64,000 nucleotides of DNA from Tessaracoccus sp. OS52 (lineage in GTDB: Bacteria; Actinomycetota; Actinomycetes; Propionibacteriales; Propionibacteriaceae), in contig NZ_JAJEWM010000001.1 of assembly GCF_020687685.1 (NCBI RefSeq), forward strand, positions 1,958,973-2,022,972, given 5' to 3'. The position numbers and the translations under genes are program-made. The notes under the pieces are model-generated. The model was not told the origin of the DNA, made no database searches, and saw nothing but the letters and a program-made list of their open reading frames with translations. The number at the start of each line of letters is the position of its first letter. Within the stretch, counting starts at the first letter, position 1. This document shows positions 1 to 9,089 of the stretch, piece by piece.

Positions 1-1308
1 GCCGGTCATGACGTAGAGGTCACGCGAGGCGTCGGCGTCGGCGCCCTTCATCATGGAGTTGGTGGCGACCAGGGAGAAGTCCCTTGCCTCACCGGAGCCC
101 TCCGCGGTCGGCAGGATGCCGATGGAGTTGGCCGTGTGGCGCTCCCCGCCGTCGGAGGGCGACGAGCGGATGGCGGGCGCGTCCTGGCCGGCCAGGCGGG
201 CGTTCAGCTGGGACGAGCCGCCGCCGTCGAGGTTCAGCACGTCGTCGAAGCCCATGCCCAGGAAGAACTCGGCGGTCTCCACCTCCGTCATGCCGCGCGA
301 GGTGGACTGCCGGCCGTCGACGGTGAGCAGCGCCATCTCGGAGCCGTCCTCGCTGAGGGCCAGGACGGTGCGGGGGTGGAGGTCAGTGTCGTTGGAGGTC
401 ACCACCTCGCCGTTGAGCGCGACGGGGAAGAAGCCGTTGATGGCCATGGCGATGTCGTCGGAGCCCTTCATGGCGTACTCGACGGTGATCGCCTCGCCCG
501 TTGTGAACTCGGCGAGTTCGGCGACGGCACCGTCCCGGCCGACGAGCACCTGCTCGTTGTCGGCGAGCTGAGCCTGGTCGACGGTGGCGCCGGAGGAGAC
601 GACCACCCCGTCGCGGATCAGGACCTGCCAGGTGTTCGTGGCGCCCTCGAGTGTGCGGGTGAGCGCGACGTCGCCCCAGTCGTCGGTGTAGAGGGCGATG
701 GCGTCGGCGGACACGCGCGGGGAGTTGAGGTATTCGATGGAGTGGGTGAACTCACCGTCGGTGGCGGTGGCGTCGAGGAAGAGCTGCGCCACCTCGCCGA
801 GGCCGTCGGAGCCGATGATGGCGCTGGGACCGCGCCGGAACTGGGTGCCTTCTGCGTAGGCCTGGATGACCTCACCGTCGCGCTTGATCCCCAGGCCGTT
901 CGGGGCTCCCGTGTCGTTGATGTCGAATCCGTCGCCGTTGACGCCGGCGATGGCGCCCGCACCGTTCAGCTGGTTGGTCAGCGTGTCGGTCTCCGCGACG
1001 CTGCCCGAGTTGACGTAGTCGAGCTCGAAGGAGTCGCTGGTCAGGTCCAGCGTCAGCAGGTCGCCACGCAGCCACCCGGCCGGGGCGTAACGGTCGAAGG
1101 AGGTGTAGTGAACGCCGGGGACGACGGGGGCGTCGTCGCGGCGGGTGAGGATGGTTCCCTCGGGGGCCAGCTGCTCGTCGTCGACGACGAGGTGCGCGTC
1201 CGGCACCTCGACGGGTGGGTTGGCTACCGCTGGCGCCACCAGCGCCAACGTCAGCAACGATGTCGCTGCCAGCGCGCCGACGGCGCGGGGGCGGATGTGG
1301 AAGGTCAT
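1..1308 (-). CDS. Secreted phosphodiester glycosidase family protein (NAGPA-like), 3' end outside window
   Basis: The reading frame stays open from a start at 1308 to base 1, giving 436 residues with the C-terminus outside the window. It begins with a signal peptide (MTFHIRPRAV, then an Ala/Leu-rich stretch ending VAPAVANPP). The phosphodiester glycosidase (DUF2233/NAGPA) domain is recognisable by GVNGDGFDIN, NGLGIKRDG, the segment MAINGFFPVALNG, LLTVDGRQSTSRGMT, the diagnostic LNLDGGGSSQL and ANSIGI. In this family the human relative removes GlcNAc from a phosphodiester, and bacterial members are extracytoplasmic hydrolases. AGGAG precedes the start by six bases. Upstream lies a PHO-box-like triple repeat, which suggests induction by phosphate limitation. 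The family call is secure; the substrate is unknown. Confidence 0.85.
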   Translation of the reverse strand, partial: MTFHIRPRAVGALAATSLLTLALVAPAVANPPVEVPDAHLVVDDEQLAPEGTILTRRDDAPVVPGVHYTSFDRYAPAGWLRGDLLTLDLTSDSFELDYVNSGSVAETDTLTNQLNGAGAIAGVNGDGFDINDTGAPNGLGIKRDGEVIQAYAEGTQFRRGPSAIIGSDGLGEVAQLFLDATATDGEFTHSIEYLNSPRVSADAIALYTDDWGDVALTRTLEGATNTWQVLIRDGVVVSSGATVDQAQLADNEQVLVGRDGAVAELAEFTTGEAITVEYAMKGSDDIAMAINGFFPVALNGEVVTSNDTDLHPRTVLALSEDGSEMALLTVDGRQSTSRGMTEVETAEFFLGMGFDDVLNLDGGGSSQLNARLAGQDAPAIRSSPSDGGERHTANSIGILPTAEGSGEARDFSLVATNSMMKGADADASRDLYVMTG

Positions 1309-1375
1309 GGCTGCTCCTGATGGGGGACGGGGACCATGACAATTTCTATGCCGCGTACAAGAACTGGAGGCGGCA

Positions 1376-1408
1376 CCCGGGTGACGGGAGGGTGACCGGC
1401 AGGTTAAC
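1376..1408 (-). promoter_or_regulatory. PHO-box-like site: three 11-bp direct repeats
   Basis: Read on the minus strand there are three adjacent 11-mers: GTTAACCTGCC (1408-1398), GGTCACCCTCC (1397-1387) and CGTCACCCGGG (1386-1376). The shape matches the 11-bp direct repeat units bound by PhoP in Streptomyces (GTTCACC-like). The site lies between the ldh stop and the phosphodiester glycosidase start and is nearly identical to the site upstream of the CpdB-like gene (17358-17390). Confidence 0.6.
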
Positions 1409-1413
1409 GCTGG

Positions 1414-2364
1414 TCAGAAGCCGAGGTCGGCCAGCGTGGCCCGGATGATCTGGGCCGAGTCGTGCATGGCCCCGAGTTCGCCGTCCTGGAGGGGCTGGCG
1501 CAGGCTCTGGCCCGCGCCGTGGCCGCCGACGATGGTCGGGACTGACATGCACACGTCGGAGATGCCGTACCAGTCATCGAGCAGGCCGGACACCGGCATC
1601 ACCCGGTTCTCGTCGCGCAACACGGCCTCGATGATCTCCGTGCCGGCCAGGCCGATGGCGTAGTTGGTGGCGCCCTTGCCCTCGATCACCTCGTAGGCGG
1701 CGTTGACCACGTCGTCGGCGATCTCGTCGCGGGCCGACTCCCCCAGTTTCCCCGTCTGCCGCTCCCACTCCAGGAGCGGGACGCCGCCGATGCTGGCGCT
1801 GCTCCAGATGGGGATCTCGGAATCACCGTGCTCGCCCAGGATGTAGGCGTGCACGTTGCGAACCGCCACCCCGCAGCGCTGGGCCACGAGGAACCGCAGC
1901 CGGGACGAGTCCAGCACGGTGCCCGACCCGAACAGCTGGTTGCTGGGCAGTCCGCTGATCTTCAGGGCGGCGTAGGTGGTGACGTCGACCGGGTTGGTGA
2001 CCAACAGGAAGATCGCATTCGGCGAGCACTCGACCAGCGGCGGGATCATTTTCTTCATCATGTTGACCGTGGAGGCGGCCAGGTCCATCCGCGACTCCCC
2101 CGGGCGCTGCTTGGCCCCAGCGGTGATCACCACGACGTCGGAGCCGCGGGTGATCTCGACGTCGTCGGAGCCCTCGACGGTGGCCTGCGGGAAGAACTGG
2201 CTGCCGTGGGCCATGTCCAGGGCCTCGGCGCGCACCTTGGCGGGGTTGATGTCGTGCAGGACGACGTGGCGCGCGACCCCGCGGATCAGTGCGGCGTAGG
2301 CGAGCGAGGACCCCACCGCCCCGGCGCCGACGACGGCCACCTTGGGGACGCGCCTGGCGGGCAT
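1414..2364 (-). CDS. ldh: L-lactate dehydrogenase
   Basis: The 316-residue protein reduces pyruvate to L-lactate with NADH in the cytoplasm. It has the Rossmann motif GAGAVG at 13-18, TAGAKQRPGESRMDL at 81-95, NPVD at 124-127, VLDSSRLRF with the substrate-binding Arg155, and the catalytic loop GEHGDSEIPIWS with His179. Gln86 in KQRPGES sits where malate dehydrogenases carry Arg, favouring lactate over malate. The ATG at 2364 was chosen because it lies one base after the prs stop and the Rossmann fold begins directly afterwards; the frame is open further upstream but only as antisense-like sequence inside prs. The prs-ldh arrangement implies translational coupling. Confidence 0.93.
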   Translation of the reverse strand: MPARRVPKVAVVGAGAVGSSLAYAALIRGVARHVVLHDINPAKVRAEALDMAHGSQFFPQATVEGSDDVEITRGSDVVVITAGAKQRPGESRMDLAASTVNMMKKMIPPLVECSPNAIFLLVTNPVDVTTYAALKISGLPSNQLFGSGTVLDSSRLRFLVAQRCGVAVRNVHAYILGEHGDSEIPIWSSASIGGVPLLEWERQTGKLGESARDEIADDVVNAAYEVIEGKGATNYAIGLAGTEIIEAVLRDENRVMPVSGLLDDWYGISDVCMSVPTIVGGHGAGQSLRQPLQDGELGAMHDSAQIIRATLADLGF

Positions 2365-2365
2365 C

Positions 2366-3349
2366 TCAGGCCTGACCGCCGAACAGTTCGGTGACCGAGC
2401 CGTCGTTGAAGACCGCGTTGATGGCCTTGGCCAGCAGGGGCGCGATGGACAGGACGGTGAGGTTGTTGATCGGTTCTGTGGCCCTGAGCGGCAGGGTGTT
2501 GGTGACGATGATCTCATCGAGTCCGACGTCGTTGAGGCGCTGCACAGCCGGCCCGGAGAAGATCGGGTGCGTCGCGGCCGCGATGACGCGCTTGGCGCCA
2601 CGGTCCCGCAGCGCCTGGGCGGCCTGCACGATGGTGCCGGCCGTGTCGATCATGTCGTCCACCAGCAGGCAGGTCTTGCCGTCGACGTCACCGACGACCT
2701 CGTGCACCTCGACGGTGTTGGCCCGGTTGTGGTCGCGCCGCTTGTGCACGATCGCCAGCGGCGAGCCGAGGACGTCGCTCCACATGTCGGCCAGGCGCAC
2801 CCGCCCGGCGTCCGGGGATACGACGGTCATCTCCGACTTCTCGTACTTGCCCAGCACGTAGTCGCTCAGCACGGGCAGCCCCCACAGGTGGTCGACGGGG
2901 CCGTCGAAGAACCCCTGGATCTGGGCGGCGTGCAGGTCCACCGACATGATCCGGTCCGCGCCGGCGGCCTTGTACATGTCGGCGACCAGGCGTGCGGAGA
3001 TGGGTTCGCGACCGAGGTGCTTCTTGTCCTGCCGCGCGTAGGGGTAATAAGGGGAGACCACCGTGATCCGCTTGGCGGAGGCGCGCTTGAGCGCGTCCAC
3101 CATGATCAACTGCTCCATGATCCACTCGTTGACCGGCGCGCAGTGGGACTGGATGACGAAGGCGTCACAGCCGCGGACCGATTCCTCGAAGCGGACGTAG
3201 ATCTCGGAGTTGGCGTAGGCGAGGGCTCTCGTCGGCACCAATTCCTCCCCCATCAGCCGGGCCACTTCCTCGGCCAGCTCGGGGAAAGCACGACCCGTGA
3301 ACAGCATGAGGTGTTTGTTGTTCGCGGTGTGGTGGATCTGATGGGTCAT
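2366..3349 (-). CDS. prs: Ribose-phosphate pyrophosphokinase
   Basis: The enzyme makes PRPP from ribose 5-phosphate and ATP, feeding nucleotide, His, Trp and NAD synthesis. It has 327 residues, full length for the family. Visible hallmarks are LMLFTGRAFPELAEEVA at the N-terminus, YYPYARQDKKHLGREPISAR at 101-120 (ATP-binding flexible region), VDLHAAQIQGFFD at 137-149 and the PRPP loop LVDDMIDTAGT at 229-239. It starts nine bases after the glmU stop, preserving the actinobacterial glmU-prs pair, which supplies UDP-GlcNAc and PRPP. It is probably cotranscribed with glmU and ldh. Confidence 0.96.
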   Translation of the reverse strand: MTHQIHHTANNKHLMLFTGRAFPELAEEVARLMGEELVPTRALAYANSEIYVRFEESVRGCDAFVIQSHCAPVNEWIMEQLIMVDALKRASAKRITVVSPYYPYARQDKKHLGREPISARLVADMYKAAGADRIMSVDLHAAQIQGFFDGPVDHLWGLPVLSDYVLGKYEKSEMTVVSPDAGRVRLADMWSDVLGSPLAIVHKRRDHNRANTVEVHEVVGDVDGKTCLLVDDMIDTAGTIVQAAQALRDRGAKRVIAAATHPIFSGPAVQRLNDVGLDEIIVTNTLPLRATEPINNLTVLSIAPLLAKAINAVFNDGSVTELFGGQA

Positions 3350-3358
3350 GTGTGCGGG

Positions 3359-4837
3359 TCAGCCCTTCTGCTTCGCGCGGGATTCTTCGACGGCGGGATG
3401 GATGGTCCCGTCGTGGGCCTTGGCGGCGTCGTCGGCCTTGGAACCGGGGCGGCGCTTGGCGATCCAGCCCTCGGCGACGTGCTGCCTGCCCCGCGCGACG
3501 GCGAGGCCGCCGGCCGGGACGTCGTCGGTGATGGTGGATCCAGCGGCCACGAAACCGCCCGGGCCGATGTCCACGGGCGCCACCAGCACCGAGTTCGAGC
3601 CGACGAAGGCCGCCCTGCCGACGTGGGTGGTGGACTTGTTGACGCCGTCGTAGTTGGCGAAGATGGTGCCCGCCCCGATGTTGGCGCCCGCGTCGATGAA
3701 CGCGTCCCCCACGTAGGCCAGGTGCGGCACCTTCGCGCCGCCCTCGATGACGGCGTTCTTGGTCTCCACGAAAGTGCCGATCTTGCCGCCCCTGCCCAGC
3801 TGGGTGCCAGGCCGCAGGTAGGCGAACGGACCGACGGTGGCGCCCTCACCCACGATCGCGAACGAGCCGTGCGTGCGGACCACCTCGGCACCCGCGCCCA
3901 CCTCGACGTCCATGAGGCTGGTGTCCGGGCCGATGATGGCGCCCTCACCGATGGTGGTGGCGCCCTGGAGGATGGTGCCCGGCATCAGCAGCACGTCGGG
4001 CGCCAGGTCCACGTCCACGTCGATCCACGTGGAACCGGGATCAACGATGGTCACGCCCGCGAGCATCCAGGCGTCCAGGATCCGGCGGTTCATCTCATGG
4101 TTGACGCGGGCGAGCTGGACCCTGTCGTTGACGCCCTGGGTCTGCCAGACGTCGTCGATCATCAGGGAGCCGACGCGGTCCCCGCGCTCATGGGCGAGCC
4201 GCACGACGTCGGTCAGGTTGTGCCCGCCCAGTCCGGCGCGCAGCCCGCCCAGTCCGGCGCGCAGCGCGTCGGACTCGAAGACGTAGACCCCGGAGTTGAT
4301 CTCGGAGATGGCGCGCTGCTGGTCGTCGGCGTCGTCCTCCTCGACGATCCCGACGATCCTGTCGCCCTCGCGCAGGATCCGGCCGTAACCGGTGGGCTCC
4401 TCCACGTCGGCGGTCAGGAGGGTGACCGCGTTGTGGTGGGCACGGTGGATGGCGACGAGCTTGCGCAGCGTGCTGCCGGTGAGCATCGGGACGTCGCCGT
4501 AGGTGACCACCACCTCACCCTGGACCTCCCCCAGGCTGTCGAGCCCGGCCGCGACCGCGTGGCCCGTGCCGAGCTGCTCGTCCTGGATGGCCGTCATCAC
4601 CGTCGTGGAGAGGGTCTGCAGGTGCTCGGCAACCTGGTCACGCAGGTGTCCCACCACGACGACGAGCCGCTCCGGGTCGAGCGCGGAGGCGGCGGAGACG
4701 GCGTAGCTGAGCATCGTCTTGCCGGAGACCTCGTGCAGGAGGGTGGCCTTCTTGGACTTCATCCGGGTGCCGCCGCCTGCGGCGAGGACCACCACGGCCG
4801 AAACCGGGCTCAAATCATCGGTGTGATCTGTAGTCAT
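3359..4837 (-). CDS. glmU: Bifunctional UDP-GlcNAc pyrophosphorylase / GlcN-1-P acetyltransferase
   Basis: The 492-residue protein makes UDP-GlcNAc for peptidoglycan by acetylating GlcN-1-P and then transferring uridylyl. The N-terminal uridylyltransferase domain has LAAGGGTRMKSKK (18-30), EQLGTGHAV and GDVPML. The C-terminal half is a left-handed beta-helix with hexapeptides and PHLAYVGDAFI, carrying the acetyltransferase His, followed by GANYD-type and NSVLVAPV segments. The ATG at 4837 directly precedes MTTDHTDDLSPVSAVVVLAAGG; upstream extension adds nothing conserved. Residues 192-205 are a perfect LRAGLGG duplication in place of the usual NNAQGEYYLTD segment (see the repeat at 4222-4263). 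The Glu and Asn of GIVEED and EINSG remain, so activity is likely but not certain. Confidence 0.93.
   Translation of the reverse strand: MTTDHTDDLSPVSAVVVLAAGGGTRMKSKKATLLHEVSGKTMLSYAVSAASALDPERLVVVVGHLRDQVAEHLQTLSTTVMTAIQDEQLGTGHAVAAGLDSLGEVQGEVVVTYGDVPMLTGSTLRKLVAIHRAHHNAVTLLTADVEEPTGYGRILREGDRIVGIVEEDDADDQQRAISEINSGVYVFESDALRAGLGGLRAGLGGHNLTDVVRLAHERGDRVGSLMIDDVWQTQGVNDRVQLARVNHEMNRRILDAWMLAGVTIVDPGSTWIDVDVDLAPDVLLMPGTILQGATTIGEGAIIGPDTSLMDVEVGAGAEVVRTHGSFAIVGEGATVGPFAYLRPGTQLGRGGKIGTFVETKNAVIEGGAKVPHLAYVGDAFIDAGANIGAGTIFANYDGVNKSTTHVGRAAFVGSNSVLVAPVDIGPGGFVAAGSTITDDVPAGGLAVARGRQHVAEGWIAKRRPGSKADDAAKAHDGTIHPAVEESRAKQKG
4222..4263 (-). repeat. Perfect 21-bp tandem duplication inside glmU
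   Basis: Two identical 21-base units (4222-4242 and 4243-4263) encode LRAGLGG twice in frame. They sit in the uridylyltransferase domain, just before HNLTDVV. Confidence 0.95.
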
Positions 4838-4907
4838 CGAATCTCCAATGCTGCGGGCCGGAGGCTGTCCTCGCGAGCCTATCAGCCACGATCCCGGCAG
4901 CACGCAA

Positions 4908-4940
4908 CGATGCCCGGCCGCAAGCCTGGCCGGGGCATCG
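4908..4940 (-). terminator. Stem-loop terminator after the mms transporter operon
   Basis: CGATGCCCGGCC (4908-4919) pairs with GGCCGGGGCATCG (4928-4940) with one bulged G and an 8-base loop. It begins ten bases after the mmsB stop and lies in the mmsB-glmU gap. No long U-tract follows, as is common in high-GC actinobacteria. Confidence 0.65.
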
Positions 4941-4949
4941 TCACTGCCA

Positions 4950-6119
4950 CTACTTGGAGGCGGCGCGGCGCTTGTTGATCAGGTCGAAGGCCACCGCGAA
5001 CAGCAGCACCAGGCCCTTGACCACCTGTTGCGTCGGGGTGTCGACGCCGAGCAACTGCATGCCGTTGGTCATGACGGCCATGATCATGCCGCCGATGATC
5101 GCGCCGACGACGGTGCCGACGCCACCGGTCACCGCGGCGCCGCCGATGAAGCAGGCCGCGATCGCGTCCAGTTCGAACATGTTGCCGGCACCGGGCTGGG
5201 CACCGTTCGAGCGGGACGAGTAGACGACCCCGGCGATGCCCGTGAGCAGGCCCATGTGGACGTAGACGCTGAAGATGGTGCGCGAGACCTTCACACCGGA
5301 CAGGCGGGCGGCGTTGATGTTGCCGCCGATGGCGTAGACGTGGCGCCCGTAGACGGTGTTCTTGGAGATGAAGGCGTAGATGATGATCAGGAACGCCATG
5401 ATGATCAGCACGATCGGGAGGCCGCGGCTGTTGGCCAGCTGCCATGCGAAGAACATCACCACGACGGCGACGACGGCCAGCTTGACGATGAGCAGCCACA
5501 TCGGGTCCACGGTCTGCTCGTACTTGATGCGGTTGGCTCGGGTCCGCATGGTGTTGACGATGTAGCCGACGACCGCCACGGCCCCGATGACGATCGTGAA
5601 CACGTCGTAGCCGGGTCCGCCGAAGAGCCCGTTCAGGAAGCCCGTGGCGATCTGCTGGTACTCACCGCTCATGGGCGACAACGAGATGGAGCCCAGCACC
5701 ATGTAGGTGGCCCCGCGGAACAGCAGCATGCCCGAGAGCGTGACTATGAAGCCCGGGATGCCCACGTAGGCCACCCAGAAGCCGTGCCAGGCTCCGATCA
5801 CCAGACCGGTGAGGATGCCTGCGAGCACCGCCACCCACCAGGGCATCCCCATCTTGACCACCAGCGTGGCCGCGACGGCGCCGACGAGGGCGACGACCGA
5901 CCCGACCGACAGGTCGATGTGGCCCACGACGATCACGAAGAGCATGCCGATGGCGAGGATGAGGATGTAGGAGTACTGGAGCACGATGTTGGTTACGTTG
6001 CCCGCGCTGAGCAGCATGCCACCGGTCCAGATCTGGAACAGCAGGACGATGGCAACCAGGGCGACGAAGATGCCGCTCTGCCGCATGCCGCCCGAGACCA
6101 TCTGCTTGAAAGTAGCCAT
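4950..6119 (-). CDS. mmsB: Multiple-monosaccharide ABC transporter permease
   Basis: This 389-residue membrane protein is a permease of the ribose/xylose (BPD_transp_2) class. It has about ten hydrophobic segments, the conserved IGMLFVIVVGHIDLSVGSVVAL near residue 60, and GGAAVTGGVGTVVGAIIGG near the end. It would form the membrane channel for monosaccharides bound by the upstream lipoprotein. Its ATG shares one base with the stop of the ATPase gene (TGATG at 6121-6117), so the two are translationally coupled. The sugar is not certain; arabinose, xylose or galactose are typical for this family. Confidence 0.9.
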   Translation of the reverse strand: MATFKQMVSGGMRQSGIFVALVAIVLLFQIWTGGMLLSAGNVTNIVLQYSYILILAIGMLFVIVVGHIDLSVGSVVALVGAVAATLVVKMGMPWWVAVLAGILTGLVIGAWHGFWVAYVGIPGFIVTLSGMLLFRGATYMVLGSISLSPMSGEYQQIATGFLNGLFGGPGYDVFTIVIGAVAVVGYIVNTMRTRANRIKYEQTVDPMWLLIVKLAVVAVVVMFFAWQLANSRGLPIVLIIMAFLIIIYAFISKNTVYGRHVYAIGGNINAARLSGVKVSRTIFSVYVHMGLLTGIAGVVYSSRSNGAQPGAGNMFELDAIAACFIGGAAVTGGVGTVVGAIIGGMIMAVMTNGMQLLGVDTPTQQVVKGLVLLFAVAFDLINKRRAASK

Positions 6120-7651
6120 CAGGCAGCCTCCCTTTCCTTCGTCATGAGCCGCATGAGGCTCTCCTGGGTGGCCTCTTCCCTCGGAAGCTGCCCGGTGATC
6201 CGCCCGAAGGCGAGGGTGAAGATGCGGTCACAGATGCCGAGCAGCTCCGGCAGCTCCGAGGAGATGACCACGACGCCCTTGCCCTGGTCCGCCAACTCGT
6301 TGATGATCGTGTAGATCTCGTACTTGGCTCCGACGTCGATGCCGCGCGTCGGCTCGTCGAGGATCAGCACCTCGGGCTCGGTCATCATCCACTTGGACAG
6401 GGCGACCTTCTGCTGGTTCCCGCCCGAGAGGTTGCCCACGATGGTCATCACCGTGGGCGTCTTGATGCGCATGCTCTTGCGGAAGTGTTCTGCGCGCCTG
6501 ATCTCCTCGTTGGCGTTGACCACGCCGTTCCTTGCGAGGCGGTGCAGCGAGGCCGCAGAGATGTTGCGGCGGACGTCGTCGATGAGGTTCAGCCCGAAGC
6601 GTTTGCGGTCCTCCGTGGCGTAGGCGATGCCCGCTTCGATGGCGTCGGCGGCGGAGCGCAATCGCAGCTCCTTGCCTCGCAGCCACAGCTTGCCGCTGGT
6701 CTTGTGCCCCCAGGACTCGCCGAAGACACTCATGGCGAGTTCGGTGCGGCCCGCGCCCATGAGGCCGGCGATCCCGACGATCTCGCCGGCCCGGACGTCG
6801 AAGCTGGCGTTGTCGATGGCCAGCCGTCCCGGGATGGTGGGGTGCATCACGGACCAGTCCTCGACGCGGAACAGTTCTTCCCCGATGCTCGGGGTGTGTT
6901 CCGGGTAGAGGTGCTGGAGGTCCCGGCCCACCATGCCGCGGATGATGCGGTTCTGGTTCATCTCCGGGCCCCTGGGAACCGTCTCGATCGTCAGGCCGTC
7001 GCGGATGATGGTGGTGGCGTCGGCGATGGAGATGATCTCGTTCAGCTTGTGGGAGATCATGATGGAGGTGATGCCCTGCTCCTTGAGCTGGCGCAGGAGT
7101 CCGAGCAGGTGGGCTGAGTCGGTGTCGTTCAGGGCCGCGGTGGGCTCGTCGAGGATGAGCAGCCGGACCTCCTTGGACAACGCCTTGGCGATCTCGACGA
7201 GTTGCTGCTTGCCGACGCCGATGTCCATGATGCGCGTGGTGGGGTTCTCGTCGAGCCCGACGCGGGCCAGCAGCCGGGCGGCCTCGGCGTTGGTCTTGTG
7301 CCAGTCGATACGGCCGCCCTGGACCACCTCGTTGCCGAGGAAGATGTTCTCGGCGATCGACAGCGTCGGCACCAGCGCCAGCTCCTGGTGGATGATGACG
7401 ATTCCGACGGCCTCACTGTGGTTGATGTCGGCGAAGCGCCGCGCTTCACCGTCGAAGACGATCTCTCCGTCGTAGCTACCGTGGGGGTAGACCCCGGACA
7501 GCACCTTCATGAGCGTGGACTTGCCCGCTCCGTTCTCGCCGCAGATGGCGTGGATCTCCCCGCGTTCAACGGCGAGGTTGACGTTGGAGAGCGCCTTCAC
7601 CCCGGGGAACTCCTTGGTGATGTCACGCATCTCGAGGATCACGTCGGCCAT
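6119..7651 (-). CDS. mmsA: Multiple-monosaccharide ABC transporter ATP-binding protein
   Basis: The protein (510 residues) has two tandem nucleotide-binding domains, as in RbsA/XylG/MmsA. The first has the Walker [10 protein letters not shown], the signature region [16 protein letters not shown] and the Walker [12 protein letters not shown]. The second has [13 protein letters not shown] in place of a normal Walker [16 protein letters not shown] and [13 protein letters not shown]. The ATG at 7651 was chosen because an AAAGG sits eight bases upstream; a GTG three codons earlier is possible but would overlap that site. It powers import through MmsB and is separated from the binding-protein gene by a strong stem-loop. 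Confidence 0.93.
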   Translation of the reverse strand: MADVILEMRDITKEFPGVKALSNVNLAVERGEIHAICGENGAGKSTLMKVLSGVYPHGSYDGEIVFDGEARRFADINHSEAVGIVIIHQELALVPTLSIAENIFLGNEVVQGGRIDWHKTNAEAARLLARVGLDENPTTRIMDIGVGKQQLVEIAKALSKEVRLLILDEPTAALNDTDSAHLLGLLRQLKEQGITSIMISHKLNEIISIADATTIIRDGLTIETVPRGPEMNQNRIIRGMVGRDLQHLYPEHTPSIGEELFRVEDWSVMHPTIPGRLAIDNASFDVRAGEIVGIAGLMGAGRTELAMSVFGESWGHKTSGKLWLRGKELRLRSAADAIEAGIAYATEDRKRFGLNLIDDVRRNISAASLHRLARNGVVNANEEIRRAEHFRKSMRIKTPTVMTIVGNLSGGNQQKVALSKWMMTEPEVLILDEPTRGIDVGAKYEIYTIINELADQGKGVVVISSELPELLGICDRIFTLAFGRITGQLPREEATQESLMRLMTKEREAA

Positions 7652-7673
7652 GGCGGCCACCTTTCGCAGGACT

Positions 7674-7704
7674 GGTCGGCGGGCACCCAGGGCGCCCGCC
7701 GACC
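7674..7704 (-). promoter_or_regulatory. Intercistronic stem-loop between mmsE and mmsA
   Basis: GGTCGGCGGGC (7674-7684) and GCCCGCCGACC (7694-7704) form a perfect 11-bp stem with a 9-base loop. It lies between the binding-protein stop and the ATPase start. Such hairpins often stabilise the upstream message or partly terminate transcription so that the binding protein is made in excess; this role is inferred. Confidence 0.7.
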
Positions 7705-7718
7705 GTGATGGATGACGG

Positions 7719-8918
7719 TCAGGCGACGCCCGAGTCGACCTGCTCCTGGGTCCAGTAGCCGGTGTCGATCAGTGCTTCCTTGACGTTGTCCTTGGTGACG
7801 GTGACGACGTCGAGCAGGTACGACGGGACGATCTTCACGCCGTTGTCGTAGGTCTCGGTGTCGTTTGCCTCGGGCTCCTTGCCCTCGAGCAGCGCGACGG
7901 CCGCCGCGACGGCCTGCTCGGCCAGGTCGCGGGTGTCCTTGAAGATCGTCGAGTACTGGACGTCGTCGTTGATGAGCTTGACCGAGGCGATCTCGGCGTC
8001 CTGGCCCGTCACGATCGGCATGTTCGGCGGCGCGTAGCCGGCGTTCTGCAGCGCCGTGATGATGCCGCGGGAGAGTCCGTCGTAGGCGGACAGCACGCCG
8101 TGGATCTCCGTGCCACCGCTGTAGTTGGCGGTAAGCAGGTCCTCCATGCGCTTCTGCGCCGTCTCCTGCTGCCAGCGCAGGATTGCGCAGCGCTCGATGT
8201 CCGTCTGACCCGAGGGGACCACGAGCTTGCCGGAGTCCATCATGGGCTGGATCACCGACATCGCGCCGTCGAAGAAGAAGTGCGCGTTGTTGTCGTCCAG
8301 GGAGCCCGCGAACAGCTCGACGTTGAACGGGCCGGCCTCGCTGGTCTCGGCACCACTCTCGTCTAGGAGGCCGAGGCCCGTGAGCAGGGAGCTGCCCTGT
8401 GCCACGCCGACCTTGAAGTTGTCGAAGGAGACGTAGAAGTCGACGTTCTCCGAGTCACGGATCAGGCGGTCGTAGGCGATGACCTTGATGCCGGCCGCGG
8501 CGGCGGCGTCCAGCTGGGGAGCCAGCGCGGTGCCGTCGATGGCGGCGATGATCAGGACCTTGGCACCCTGGGTGATCATCTGGTCGATCTGCTGGGACTG
8601 GGTGGGGATGTCGTCGTTGGCGAACTGGAGGTCGACCTCGAATCCGGCGTCCTCGAGCTGCTTCTTGACGGCGTCGCCGTCGGCTATCCAGCGCTCGGAG
8701 GTCTGGGTCGGCATCGCGACGCCGACCCGGCCACCCGCACCCGTGCTGCCCGTGGTCTCGCCGGCCGTGGTCGCCTCGCCGCTGGCGCTGGTCTCGCCGC
8801 CGGTGGGAGCGACGGTTGGGTTGTCGGTGCTGGCACCCTCGCCGCCGCAGGCGGAGAGCGCGGCGGTGGTGGCGGCCACGGCCGCCAGGCCGAGGAAGTG
8901 TCGTCGGTTCAGGTCCAT
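7719..8918 (-). CDS. mmsE: Multiple-monosaccharide ABC transporter substrate-binding lipoprotein
   Basis: This is a 399-residue periplasmic-binding-protein type 1 lipoprotein. It starts [24 protein letters not shown]: a twin-arginine-like motif followed by a lipobox with Cys24, then a Ser/Thr/Gly-rich linker (25-60). The sugar-binding fold shows [37 protein letters not shown] and [16 protein letters not shown], which are typical of ChvE/MmsE-type proteins for multiple aldoses. AGGAG lies seven bases before the ATG. It is first in the mmsE-mmsA-mmsB operon. A GTGAACGTTCTC element 172-183 bp upstream resembles the GH127/kinase operator at 45891, hinting at pentose or arabinose control. Confidence 0.9.
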   Translation of the reverse strand: MDLNRRHFLGLAAVAATTAALSACGGEGASTDNPTVAPTGGETSASGEATTAGETTGSTGAGGRVGVAMPTQTSERWIADGDAVKKQLEDAGFEVDLQFANDDIPTQSQQIDQMITQGAKVLIIAAIDGTALAPQLDAAAAAGIKVIAYDRLIRDSENVDFYVSFDNFKVGVAQGSSLLTGLGLLDESGAETSEAGPFNVELFAGSLDDNNAHFFFDGAMSVIQPMMDSGKLVVPSGQTDIERCAILRWQQETAQKRMEDLLTANYSGGTEIHGVLSAYDGLSRGIITALQNAGYAPPNMPIVTGQDAEIASVKLINDDVQYSTIFKDTRDLAEQAVAAAVALLEGKEPEANDTETYDNGVKIVPSYLLDVVTVTKDNVKEALIDTGYWTQEQVDSGVA

Positions 8919-9089
8919 CAGAATCTCCTGTGATCCAAGGATTCAGGCCAGCCCCCGTTGGCCGGTCTGGCGCCGCGTTGAACGCGGCGATGGCAGCAGT
9001 CTCCACCTCCGGCGGGCCCGCCACAACCGAATCCGGCCCAAGGACGGTATCAATTGGATAACAATGACGAAATGCCTAGCCAGACAAGC

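Noticed and set aside
2342..4978. 878-codon plus-strand open frame across prs and glmU
   Set aside because: It lies antisense to two clear essential genes, is repetitive in Asp, His, Gly and Val, and has no family similarity. It is a by-product of high third-position GC.
9048..9060. TATCAATTGGATA as a definite operator or promoter of mmsE
   Set aside because: The palindrome is imperfect and no -35/-10 pair with usual spacing can be placed on it with confidence; it is mentioned only in the gap description.
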